Assembly (NCBI RefSeq): GCF_004359215.1
Contig: NC_090622.1
Span: 635,829 to 699,828, forward strand
Source of the DNA: Bremia lactucae
Lineage: Eukaryota; Oomycota; Peronosporomycetes; Peronosporales; Peronosporaceae
Reading direction: 5' to 3'
DNA: 64,000 bases
A model generated the notes under the pieces. It was not told where the DNA came from. It saw only the letters and a list, made by a program, of their open reading frames with translations, and did not search any database. Shown here one piece after another: positions 10,177-19,876 of the stretch. A program made the position numbers and the translations under genes. Within the stretch, counting starts at the first letter, position 1. Each line of letters opens with the position of its first letter.

Positions 10177-11000
10177 TTGCCACTAAACCATCGATGCTTA
10201 AGAAAAGCATCGAGATAAAAATCTTCCTCAGCGCGAAAGTTCTTCGCGCTGGGATCAAGGCCATGTAGCTTTGTCGCAATAAATAAAGGATTTTTATTGT
10301 GAGGAGTAGTTTCTCCAGACAAGCTATTGATTAGCCTTTCTGGCAACAGCCACGGTTTTTTTTCAGGGGCTAGATGTGACATTTTACTGTCTTCAGTCCC
10401 CTGAGCGGTACCCACTGAAGCAGGGGTACCACAACAACTTTTATTACGATGGCTTACGCCATCGTCATCACCTTGCGCAGAAACACGTGCAGGTGACCGT
10501 ACGGGAGACGGAACGGGCGATGAGGGATCATCCTCATCGTCGGATCCAAATAGACTATTAACTCGTCTATCAGAATGAGCCCTCTCATTCGAAGGCTCAT
10601 AGTCAGCCGCCTGACGTCTATCGGGCGACTGTTCCATTCTCCCCGAGTCGGCCATTTCGTCCGACTCGCATTCGTAGTCGACCTCCAAAGAGGGGTCGTA
10701 TTCACGTGGTGAATCACCACGTGCACTCGCAACATCTAGTGTTGTGCGAGTGGAAGATACTACGGCAGACGTTCCTTCTGCCGCAAGAGATAATAGTGGG
10801 TCACCCGCGGCTGCACGAACCGCAGCCGAAGGCGCAACACTATCGTCACCCCGCATGAGTTGATCCTTCATGCGATGGAATTTAAAATGATGGATCTGAC
10901 CAATCAACATCGTTTTAAAAATTATGTGGTCACATAGCGACCACTCCATCCAGTGACAGTCAGAGTGATTGTCGTTTAAGGTAGGGATGATGCAACGGGG
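10177..11000 (-). CDS. Gypsy-4 gag N-terminal part (truncated)
   Basis: An open frame runs on the minus strand from about 11,024 to the N at 10,176 (about 280 codons). The likely start is ATG at 10,910 or 10,871 (MKDQLMRGDDS). The protein is acidic and Ser/Pro-rich (SLFGSDDEDDPSSP, then PSPVRSPARVS) and ends with a more ordered stretch (FYLDAFLKHRWFSG). Its position directly after the LTR at 11,001-11,443 makes it gag. It has no visible similarity to the Gypsy-1 gag. It is cut by the contig join, so no zinc knuckle or pol is seen. Confidence 0.6.
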
Positions 11001-11443
11001 TGTATCGTTACATGAAATTAACACTTAAAGGTTCTTAATTATTATATTACCCAAAAGGTGGATAATATTTGGAGGATATTACTTTAAATAGTATATTCAG
11101 AATTCTTATCCATAAATAGGTATAGACCATTATATCTATTTATTACGCAGACTAACCAGCTGTAGATGTAAACAAAAGAGAGAGACAGATAAGATAAGAT
11201 AAGAATTCAATTGCATGCTTAGTATTAGCTTATAATAAAGTTAGCATTTACAAGATAGATTAAAGAGATACTTAATTATATTAATACAGTTTTCATTTTA
11301 CCCTCTTTAAGGTAATTACCTTAAAGACTAGTCTTCCTCTGCACGTATTAGTGTACGCGAAATAACGTAAGGCACCACTCGCAACTGATGCAGTGCGAAG
11401 TGGACTTGTACTGAAGCAGTACAAGTCGTAGTGCCCCCTTACA
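11001..11443 (-). repeat. Gypsy-4 5' LTR
   Basis: On the minus strand this block starts TGTAAGGGGGCACTACG and ends ACGATACA, i.e. TG...CA ends, 443 bp. It is AT-rich with a short GATAA run (about 11,187-11,203) and a small palindrome GTACTGAAGCAGTAC near 11,408. Gypsy-4 gag follows directly downstream. The start abuts Gypsy-1 LTR sequence in mid-LTR, so Gypsy-4 inserted into that LTR. Confidence 0.6.
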
Positions 11444-11951
11444 CTAATGTTACACAGTCCCCGTTGAGTACACTTGATGTACTTAAGGGGATGGTCAATT
11501 ACTAAATTATAGTAATTAGACCCAGCACTCGGGTGTGGTGCACATTTGTGACCAATTCTTATGTGTGATGCACATGGGTACATTCACATTAGGAGGGATG
11601 ACGCCTAGCGTCATTCGTTACGCGAGGTCTTTAGAAAGATTAGCTCGCAATACATATTAAGTGTTATCTATAGAGATTACATATTGATTTGTAAAAATTG
11701 GTATTTATATTTAATAAAATTATATAAATCAGTCTACATACTTGATAAGTGCGCACGAGGAGCCGGATTACTGCTACCGTGACGACTCTTAGTCAAAATA
11801 CTTAGTGTGTTGGGTGAGGTCGCTAACGCGCCCACCACAATTACCTAACTGCACGCAAGAGAAGCAGGTCAAACCGTTTTCTCGCTCTGCTAGGGTGTGT
11901 GTCTAAGTAGAGCGGGGCCGCATTACGACAAGCCCGCCTATACTTTGTCGC
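11444..11951 (+). repeat. Gypsy-1 5' LTR (5' end removed by Gypsy-4)
   Basis: It matches the LTRs at 18,604, 34,038 and 46,786 from CTAATGTTACACAGTCC onward to the CCCGCCTA-type end. The first about 25 bp of the LTR (TGTAACG...) are missing because the Gypsy-4 LTR starts there. It contains the shared blocks GTACTTAAGGGGATGGTC and CACTGCACGCAAGAGAAG. Confidence 0.85.
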
Positions 11952-11998
11952 ACTTGTAATCCTATCCACGACCCGCATCTCTGCGTGTGTACGTGAGG

Positions 11999-12985
11999 AT
12001 GAGCCTCAATATTGATTGGGCTCATTTGCCCCACCTCTCCGAACATCATCGGGAGGTGGCAGGGCTTATGGCGCAGGGACTTGGTGAACAAGCCCTCGCC
12101 AGGCTCCTGGGAAGTCCATCTGAGAAACATGTTGCTCCGTTGGAGAAGTTTGAGGCATTCGTGCTCGGACAGCGGAGGGCCGCGTCCGAGGCACAGAGCC
12201 ATGCTGCGCCGGAGTCCGTCAATCAGACTCAGGATGAGCTGAGGCATGAGCAGGCTCGAGCGAGGCTCTCAACAGGACTGTTGAGATGCTCTCTGCCCGG
12301 CCGCATCAGCCGAGCCCCATTCGGATGGACCCGCCCAAGTTCGATGGAACTGCGGCGCACATGATTGTCCACTGGCTTTTAGCCGTGGAGCAATGCGGTG
12401 TCGCCCAGCTCATCGAGGACGACAGACGGATGGTGTCGTACGCCATGTCGCATCTACGTGGTAAGGCCTTAGAGTGGGCTTACTTGGCGCTTATGACGGA
12501 CAGAAAGGCGTTCCCTACATGAGCGATCTATAAGGAAAAGATTCGCGCCATGTACCAGCCGCCGAACAACGAAGTGTTGCATCAGGCGTCGCGACAGGCC
12601 CTTCCAGAAAGGTGCCGTCGACAGTGGAAGAGGTAGTCCAAATTGCCTTGGTTGAGGGGAAATCCTACAACAGTGCCTCGGCGACAGCTTGGTAGAAGCC
12701 GTCGGCCGAGAGGTCAGATGCCATTCCCATGAAATTAGGGCAATGCAGACGTGGTCTATTTTAAATGCGGCAAGCGCGGCCATATGATGGCTCGCTGCTA
12801 TGCCAGGGTCCCTGCTGGGGCGAAGACGCCCAGCAAGAGGACTCCCTACCCAAAGGGCGATGGCAAGAATTAGCGTGCGAGACGCATGAGTTCTGCATCG
12901 ACCACTGAGGGGTCGGGAAATGCAAGAGAGCAGTAGGGGCGTGATGCCCTACTGACGCGGACTCTGAAGCTACCCCTAAGTTTAG
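11999..12985 (+). pseudogene. Gypsy-1 gag
   Basis: The start ATG at 11,999 (MSLNIDWAHLPHL) lies about 50 bp after the LTR. The capsid region follows, frameshifted near 12,285 into SARPHQPSPIRMDPPKFDG, with MSHLRGKALEWAYLAL at about 12,445. A TGA at 12,521 interrupts it, and about 170 bp present in the copy at 1-1,262 (between LLQA and SRQA) are deleted near 12,590. The CCHC knuckle at 12,760-12,800 reads CGKRGHMMARC, with its first Cys replaced by Phe (YFKCGKRGH). The product would form the particle that packages element RNA. Confidence 0.85.
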
Positions 12986-12999
12986 AGTTGTGGAACAAA

Positions 13000-14060
13000 T
13001 GGGTAGCATAGTCCCTGGGGTCTCGAAATTTCGGACCTCAACCCTGCTGGTCTATAGCGCTCATGTCAGAGGCTGTGACCAGGTGATGACCCTCTAATGG
13101 ATTCGGGTGCATCACAAAATTTTGTGAAACTCGTAGCTTTAAGAAAGAGACCGGCGATGTTTGAGTCGCTTTGCCAGGATGGCAAGCGAGAAGAGGCGAC
13201 CGTTCGTTTAGCGAACGGCGCGCTCGTTAAGTCTGAGGGAGTTCAGGTAGAACTCGCCTTCAGCTTTAGTGACTTCTCTTGTAAAGAGAAGTTCACAGTG
13301 CTAGGTATGGAGAGTCCGTATGACTTCATCCTAGGCATGCATGGTTGGCAAAGTACCAACCATAAATAGACTGGCGTACACGCACAGTTGCGAACTCTAC
13401 GCAGGACACCGGAAAGGATGTGCTCCTGCGAGAGGCGTATGCAACTGATGTCGTGTCGAACACAGTTGAGGGTGCGTTGACGGGATGTCAAACGTCACCA
13501 ATTCCTACCCAGCTCGTGGAGACTGAGGTAGTGAATAGGACGATGACAAGTAGTCATGCGTCCGAATGTCCTGCACAGAGCCGAGAGCCTGTGGCAGTAG
13601 ACGGCGAGCTGACAAGAAGTCATGCGTCGCATAAACCGGCACAGTGCCAAGAGCCTGGTGCGGTTGGAAGGGGTGCGTTAGCCAGGAGTACAGCGGCACC
13701 CGCTTCCCAGAAAAAGGTCGTGGTGACTCGAAGAACGAGTACCCGACAGATTAGGACGATCAAAGGCACGTCTAAACGAGTGACCTTTGGATCAGTCTCT
13801 AATGAAGAGGACGGGCCTTCGAACGAGGTGTTCGAGGCCGTCAAAGACGAAATTGCGGAGGCATCCTCAGTTGAGGTGCTCCGGCAAGTCTTTAAATCTG
13901 CCGAGGAGATAGTAAATCTCCCGGAGATGTCGTGGGATTTGCTCCTTGCCGAATTAAAGGAAGGAGAGATCCACGAAAGAGTCGCACCAGTTCCAGAGGA
14001 GAACTTGGTGGACTGTTGCACGTCATCCACAATGGCGAGAGCGTCCTAGAAACGGGCAAA
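13000..14060 (+). pseudogene. Gypsy-1 protease and protease-RT linker
   Basis: A retropepsin-type aspartic protease with the active site DSGASQNFV at 13,099 runs to about 13,345 (VLGMESPYDFILGM). The linker (13,420-14,049) is open for 209 codons, Ser/Thr/Ala-rich, and contains three imperfect repeats of an 'SHAS..PAQSREPVAVDGELT' unit, then the basic KGTSKRVTFGS and the RT-proximal MSWDLLLAELKEG. The frame is lost after ARAS at 14,049 by a small deletion. Confidence 0.85.
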
Positions 14061-14079
14061 AAGAAGCGGTTCGCTGCTC

Positions 14080-14935
14080 AAGCGGCTGGAATGCAGTCCG
14101 TTCTTTGAGGCTCTGTGCAAACATCGCGATGTGTTCCCAGAAGAAGTGCCGAGCCGCCTACCAGCAGATAGGGGCATCGGGCACGAGATAGACCTCGAAC
14201 CTGGCACCAAGTATTGTGTGACCAGGCAATGGCCGTTGCCGAAAGAACAAGTCGATTATATCGATGAGTTCTTCGACAAGCGAGCCAAGGCGGGACATGT
14301 GCGTGAGAGCAAATCGCCTCACTGCAGCCCGACCTTTTGTGTGCGTAAAGCCACAGGTGGATGGCGCGTGGTTCATGCTTACAATAAGCTGAACACGGCG
14401 ACCATACCGGCGCAAACGCCAATCCCGCGGAAAGATGTCTTGTTGAACTCCATGGGAAAGTCAACTATCTTTTCCCGTTGAATTTGAAGGATGGCTAGTA
14501 TCAGGTACTCATGAGAGGAGTCCGATGTAGCCAAAACGGCAGTAAGCACCCCAAGCGGTATGCTTTGGGAGTGGCTTGTGACGCCCTAAAATTGGAAAAC
14601 CCACCGCCTACATTCAACCCAGTGGTGGCTCACGTGATGCGTCAGCACCGTGCCTACGAGCCCCATTACTTTGACGATGTATTTGTGCATAATAGGGCCG
14701 AGAGCGGGCTGAGCGCAATAAAGTCGCACAAGCGTCATTTAGACGCTGTGTTGCAGACTTTGAAGGACACCCAATTTTACGTCAACTTGCAAAAGTGGGT
14801 CAAAGGTGACCCCGAGATGCTTGTGCTGGGTTGTGTAGGTAGGTACACATGGTGTACGAGAAGACCCAGACAAGGTAAAATCAGTAGAGGGATGGCCAAT
14901 ACCACGGCAAGTTAAGGATTTGCGCCAATTCATAG
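14080..14935 (+). pseudogene. Gypsy-1 reverse transcriptase
   Basis: The RT starts with FPEEVPSRLPADRGIGHE and keeps TRQWPLPKEQVDYIDEFFD, HCSPTFCVRKATGGWRVVHAY and TIPAQTPIPRKD. A deletion near 14,480-14,520 removes the motif A region (LKDGYYQ-type) and shifts the frame. The catalytic motif appears as HYFDDVFVH at 14,662, followed by HLDAVLQTLKDTQFYVNL. The catalytic YFDD is intact but the ORF is not. Confidence 0.9.
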
Positions 14936-14971
14936 GGCTCGCTAATTACTTGCACAAATATAGTAAGAATT

Positions 14972-15502
14972 ATGCTGAGCAAACCAAAACTATTATCTGA
15001 CTTTCTTAAATGGACGCAGAATGGGCTTATCAAATATCAAGATGATGCGTCCGCATCAGTGAAGCAATCCTCTGTAGAGGCACCGGTCTTGGCATTGCCA
15101 GACGTGGATAAGCCCTTTAGCGTCGTATGCGACGCAAGTTATTTTGCAATCGGCAGCGCGCTCATGCAGAAAGATGACGATGGCGTTGACCGTGTCATTT
15201 CTTGTTAGGCCCGGCTATTAAAAGCCGCGAAACTAAATTACCCTGTGCATGACAAAGAGCTATTTTCAATAAAGTATGCTCTTTTCAAGTTTCGTGTGCA
15301 CCTATTGGGCACCGAACCATTTGTGGTTTATACGGATCACGCATGACCGCGGACCGCAATAAACTCACCGCACCTCTCGCCTAGAATGGCAAAATTCTTC
15401 TCTGAATTTAATTTCAAAGTTGGATACAAGCCAGGTAAGTCGAATATCTTGGCTGACGCTTTATCTCGCAGACCAGACTTCGAGGTTAGAAACTAGGAAA
15501 GT
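14972..15502 (+). pseudogene. Gypsy-1 RNase H
   Basis: It begins after the RT connection (FLKWTQNGLIKYQ). Typical Ty3/Gypsy RNase H words are FSVVCDASYFAIGSALMQ (first Asp), LNYPVHDKELFSIKYAL (catalytic Glu), FVVYTDHA (third Asp) and SNILADALSRRPDFE. Stops at about 15,207, 15,345 and 15,496 break it. Confidence 0.9.
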
Positions 15503-16435
15503 GTGTCTAGTGCGAAAGCACAATTTCAGCCGTCAGCTTTGGCAGCCATGAAGGCATACCACGTGACGAGCTCATTGGCCTCTGAAATCAAAGAGAGCTA
15601 CAGTCAGAACGACCACTGTCGCCTGCTGTTGGATCACTTTGGTGGACGAAAGGTATTCTTTCCGTCGCACCTGAAAGCTAAGCTAAATCGCTTTAGCTAC
15701 AGCGATGGCTTGTTATGGCATCAGCTGTCACCTTGTCATCCCTTGAGAATCTATGTGCCTCTTGACACAGATCTCAAGCTGATGATCCTTCACGAGCACC
15801 AAGATGCGTCATCTAGTGGGCATCTGGGCCGTGAAAAGTTATTCCTACGAGTGTCAGAGGAATTTTGGTGGCCACATCTCTATAGATGGGTGGCCAACTA
15901 TATTCGCTCTTGCGAACAGTGTCAGCGCATTAAGCCTGCACCGTCCAGCAGTGCGTCACTGAAGCCGCTATCGATTCCAACCAACTGTTGGAAGTCAGTA
16001 AGTCTGAACTTTACGTTTGGCATGTCGCCTGACCACAATGGTCGGACGGGGCTCGTCGTCTTTTTAGACAATCTGGGCAGAATGGTGCATTTAGCACCAT
16101 GAAGCACCACGATCACAGGCAAGGAGGCAGCTCTCTTGGTTTTTGGATCATGTATACTGACTTTTTAGGATGCTCGAGTCCATAACATCGGACCGGAATC
16201 CACGTTTTACGTCGGTTTTTTGGCGTTATGCGTTTGAGCTGCTAAGTAGCAAGCTCCACATGTCTTCAGCCGGTCTTTCCCAGACCGATGACCAAACGAA
16301 ACGTGCCGATCGGGTCGTGGTGGATGTATTGCGCAAGGTAGCGACTTTTAAAGAATGGAGCGAACAATTGCCCTTCGTGGAGCTCGCTATATATAACAGT
16401 GTCCACGGTAGTACGGGTAAGACACCGTTTTGATC
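15503..16435 (+). pseudogene. Gypsy-1 integrase, zinc finger and core
   Basis: The HHCC zinc finger is visible in HEHQDASSSGHLGREK and CEQCQR (about 15,795-15,930). In the catalytic core the first Asp is replaced: SLNFTFGM here versus SLDFMFGM in the copies at 41.4 and 44.1 kb. The second Asp is present in SDRNPRFTSVFW; the copy then continues to KEWSEQLPFVELAIYNSVHGSTGKTPF. A small frameshift with stops lies between 16,102 and 16,170. Integration activity is not expected. Confidence 0.9.
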
Positions 16436-16639
16436 AGGGACTGCGCCATCCTCGAGCGCCAGTATCGTTTGTGCGCAGCCCGAGTCTTAGTGGGAGAGGA
16501 CCTCTCACTATGCTCGGTGCAATGGAAAAAGATAAAAATTATTTAAATTCTTGCCCTCGCGATCCTGCCAGTTTAGCAGTGGTCACGACACCTAAAGGTG
16601 TCAATAAAACAATGCCCTAAATCTGAACTTTAGGCGGTG

Positions 16640-17084
16640 TCATAGGCGAGTTAGATGCAAAAAGCGTGAGCGAAGCTCAACGCTTTGTGGATAAGCGATT
16701 AGTCATCACACGAAAGTCCATGACGCGATGGAAATCGCACATGATAAGCACAAACAATATGTAGACCAAATAGTCGCCAAAACAATGAACGCTTTAGAGT
16801 GGGTGAAAAAGTACCATTAAGTACTGCTACCCTACCTAAAAATGCAATTCCTATACTACCTGGAGGTACTACGAAGTTGTTGCCGCGTTTCATTGGGCCC
16901 TTAACGGTGATAGAAGAGGTTGGAGACCTAAATTATAGGCTCACCCTTCCTTCGTACATGAAGACGCACCCCGTATTTAAGGAGGGCCGTTTGAAACGGT
17001 ATGCTGATCCAGAAGAGATCAATACTCCCGTCCGTCTAAGGAGACCAATAATGACGCCGACTGTCAGTCGAGCGTCAATCTGGT
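16640..17084 (+). pseudogene. Gypsy-1 integrase C-terminus (GPY/F module)
   Basis: GEKVPLSTATLPKN at about 16,799, then LLPRFIGPLTVIEEVGDLNYRL, a GPY/F-type module, and MKTHPVF. In the better copies at 42.2 and 44.9 kb the ORF goes on to a Ser/Asp-rich tail and stops; no chromodomain follows in this family. Confidence 0.85.
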
Positions 17085-17199
17085 GAGGAGACGGGGAAGG
17101 TATATAACTACCAGTCGAATGCCTCCTCCCACCCCAATAAGGACTTAAGAACGTAAGATCCTCGTGGGTAACGCGAATTAACTTTTCCAAACGGTCCAG

Positions 17200-18478
17200 C
17201 CGAAGTTTTGGCCTTCGGTAGCCCCGGCTAATTTTGCGCTGACATCGAGAAGATCCGAAGTCAGTCGCGGAATTTGACTTTCGAGATCCTGATCCGTCGT
17301 TCAGCAGCACTCAACACCTTTGCGACTAAACGGATGCGGGATAGGCTGCCGCGAGTAGGTGGGCGAAATCACTGCTCCTCTCGGGCACCACCTGCACTAA
17401 TGGATGCAGATGAGCAGAACATCACTTCCTCGTCTAGTAATGAGAGAATGGTGGGATACCCAAAGAGTTTTGACTCTTGGGAACCGGTCGACGCCCTGCG
17501 TGTCGACGTGCCGGGCCTGGTCTCTGCCTATGAGAAGAAGCACCAGTTGAAGCCGCACGGCTGGATCCAAGCGTACTAGCAGGAATAGCGCGATCAAGAG
17601 AAACAGGGGGTACAGTGTCACCCATGATTTATATCACACGCAAGCGAGCGAAGTTAATTCGCTGCGACCGTTGTTCCGCAACTTTGGAATGTGGCTGAAA
17701 GTGGCGCAGGAATTCCGCTTCGTATTCGTCGGTTCTTTCATTTTAATACGACACGAGCGGGATCGGGGAAACACGACCAGCTTATTTTTCCTGAGCCTTT
17801 TGCAAACTATAGATGCCATAATAGTTATGTGTATCTAGACTAGGGCGCTCTAGGAGCGACGCACTCATTCCATCCAAATAAGGCCATTCCGATGGAGGTG
17901 GCATCGGTGGTATGCCACCAGTCACATACTTACGCTCAATGCGACTGGCTTGTGACACCGACTGGGCACGCTCACGTCCCGTCGGTGGAGCTTTGCGCTC
18001 GGACTCTTCTGCGTCAGACCTTTTTTTAATGATGGTCTGAACGACAGGTGTTGTGGTTCTACCCAACTGAGAACCAGCTGCGCCTTTAAAGGACGAGACG
18101 AGACAGTTGCTTTTAGACGTAAGGCAAGTTGGCTTCGGCAACGTTGGGCGTCCCCATGTAAGGAGCAATGGGTGAAGTTTGGATGGGCAATAAAGCGCCA
18201 TCATCCTTCCTCATTAGCTCGCTGTGCTCATCACTATTATGAAGTGATGGCAGCGGTGACGACTCATTGAAGTCAACAATGAGGGACGAACTTTATCTGC
18301 ACAGTAAAGATGGGATAGATGTGTAAGTCCAGTTAGAGCGACAGCAGCAGTAGCTGCCGGTGTCGCAACTGCGTTGCTGGGTTTTATCGCTGCGCGTTCG
18401 CTTCGGGCGTGGTTGTGTGGATGTATTAGCAGACGACTTATCACCTTTGCTCCTCTTAGGTGGCATGGTTAGCGCCAT
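17200..18478 (-). pseudogene. Gypsy-1 antisense ORF (aORF), divergent copy
   Basis: Between the GPY/F module and the 3' LTR the only coding-like signal is on the minus strand. It starts at ATG 18,478 or 18,466 (MPPKRSKGDKSSANTS, then PRPKRTRS, a nuclear-localisation-like basic run), 126-138 bp inside the 3' LTR. It can be followed through frameshifts to about 17,200. The best-preserved block (about 18,070-17,820) reads RAQSVSQASRIERKYVTGG and MPPPSEWPYLDG and matches the three other copies with amino-acid replacements rather than stops. A C-terminal hydrophobic heptad-like stretch is weak here. No known domain is recognised. It runs opposite to gag-pol. Confidence 0.6.
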
Positions 18479-18590
18479 TTGAGTGCACACGAGTCGCTAG
18501 AGTGACTGAGAGGACTAAAAGCGGCGCGTAAAGCAGTTCGCTGTCCCTCGTTTCTCTTTGATGAATATGCAAAATGTAAAACCGTTCCGT

Positions 18591-18603
18591 AAGGGGGGGG
18601 GGG
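18591..18603 (+). other. Polypurine tract of Gypsy-1
   Basis: AA followed by eleven G directly before the LTR start TGTAACG at 18,604. It is the expected primer site for plus-strand DNA synthesis. The other copies have AAAGGGGGGGGATGG (46,771) and AAAGGAGGGGATGG (minus strand, 35,384-35,371). Confidence 0.75.
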
Positions 18604-19123
18604 TGTAACGAGGTAAAGTTGACCTGTGTTACACAATCCCCGTTAAGTACACTTTGTGTACTTAAGGGATGGTCAATTACTTAAGCGAAGTAATTAGGCC
18701 CACTATTTGGATGTGGTTCACATCGTGACCCACATTTGTGTATGTGATGCACCTGAGAGCATTCACATTAACGGGGGGTGGGGACGGCTAGCGGCATCCA
18801 AGACACGACGTTGTTAGAATAGTACGCTCGCAATACATACTGGAGCATATCTACATAGACGGCATTTATGATTGATTAAAATAGGTTTTATATCTAATAC
18901 GATTAAATATTAATCATTCTTAAAGATTCTTTGTAATTAAGAAATGCGCAAGTGAAGCCGGATTACCGATTCCGTGAAGAAGGTATTTAGTTTGTTGGGT
19001 GAGGTCGCTTAGGTGCCCACCAACTACATCACTGCACGCGAGAGAATACGGTCAAACCGGTTTCTTACTGTGCCTGAAGGTGTGTGTTAGAGTAGAGCGT
19101 GGCTGCTATCGTAGCGCCCGCCT
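18604..19123 (+). repeat. Gypsy-1 3' LTR
   Basis: It starts TGTAACGAGGTAAAG after the purine tract and ends near the degenerate CCCGCCTTCGG. Homology to the LTRs at 11,444, 34,038 and 46,786 runs over its length, with clear substitutions and small gaps. Confidence 0.85.
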
Positions 19124-19129
19124 TCGGTC

Positions 19130-19505
19130 GGCAGAATCACTCTCACCATGAATCCGAAGAGAACGTAACTGGTGTCGATGCTAGAACTTGTGCAGCCAGC
19201 CAGCAGAAAGTTTAATTGCATGATCTGGAATATTAAGGCTCTGTGCAAAGGTCTTGCTTTCATCTTGATGAGATTCCCAGGTAGGGTCACTCCATGACTC
19301 TGGCGCTGAACGACCCAGAATGCATCAGCTTCGTCCATAACATGGTGTTAGATAATCCGAGCCTGTTTGGCACTGAGCTCCGTCAGATCCATAGCCTCAA
19401 ACTTGTCGCTCTTATTTAGAATGCTGCTGATTGTAGTCTGAGTGACTTCATTAGGGAGATTGAACCGCCCCCTTTGCTAAAAATCCAATATGTCTGGCTC
19501 TTCTT
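19130..19505 (-). pseudogene. Pogo/Tigger-like transposase fragment (CENP-B type DNA-binding domain)
   Basis: The minus strand from about 19,500 reads RFNLPNEVTQTTISSILNKS followed by DKFEAM. This is the helix-turn-helix pattern of CENP-B N-terminal domains (x-F-x-L-P-x-x-T-Q-x-T-I-S-x-I-L). A second helical DNA-binding half follows (MDEADAFWVVQRQSHGVTLP, then GNLIKMKARPLHRAL), matching the Tc5/CENP-B HTH pattern. One stop lies at about 19,342. The DDE catalytic domain is not found. It sits between the Gypsy-1 3' LTR and the MULE and is a remnant. Confidence 0.65.
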
Positions 19506-19637
19506 TTGTTCTGCCGCTTTCCTTCTGCAGATTTCACGTTTCTGATTGTAGGTGAGGCGGACCTGAGGCACTACAAATATTGATCGATGATTATGGGTAA
19601 TAATATTTCAATCCCGCCATTTGATAATTTCCACTAC

Positions 19638-19728
19638 ATGCAAAAAATAAATTACCGTCGCTGCCAACTTGATTTTGATTAGCGAATCATAAGCCTTATG
19701 TATTGCGCTTCGCATATTTATTTACATG
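19638..19728. repeat. MULE terminal inverted repeat, left
   Basis: Inverted match to 21,852-21,941 with a few substitutions and one small gap; shared words include TTACCGTCGCTGCCAACTTG and the complement of AATATGCGAAGCG. Confidence 0.85.
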
Positions 19729-19876
19729 AGCGAAAAAAACAAATAGGGAGTGGAATTATCGAATGACGGGTGGAATAACGTATGATGCGGTGGAAATGGC
19801 AAGTTAATGGGATGAATGAAAAGGACTTTTTAAGAGCCAAAGATTGGGCGTTGGGGAAACCTGCGTGCATTGTGAC

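Larger units (their letters stand above)
11444..19123 (+). mobile_element. Gypsy-1 retrotransposon, nearly full length, decayed
   Basis: 5' LTR, gag, protease, RT, RNase H, integrase and GPY/F domain on the plus strand, then a minus-strand ORF, a purine tract and the 3' LTR; about 7.7 kb. gag and pol are broken by many stops and frameshifts, and the 5' and 3' LTRs differ clearly, so this is an old insertion. It is the best template in the window for the gene order of the family. Confidence 0.9.

Noticed and set aside
11187..11203. GATAA run as a microsatellite or regulatory array
   Set aside because: Only three to four units inside the Gypsy-4 LTR; too short to support a claim.
19130..19340. 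Host gene fragment with hydrophobic C-terminus
   Set aside because: Once the upstream frame is read, it is the CENP-B-type DNA-binding region of a pogo-like transposase running into LTR sequence.
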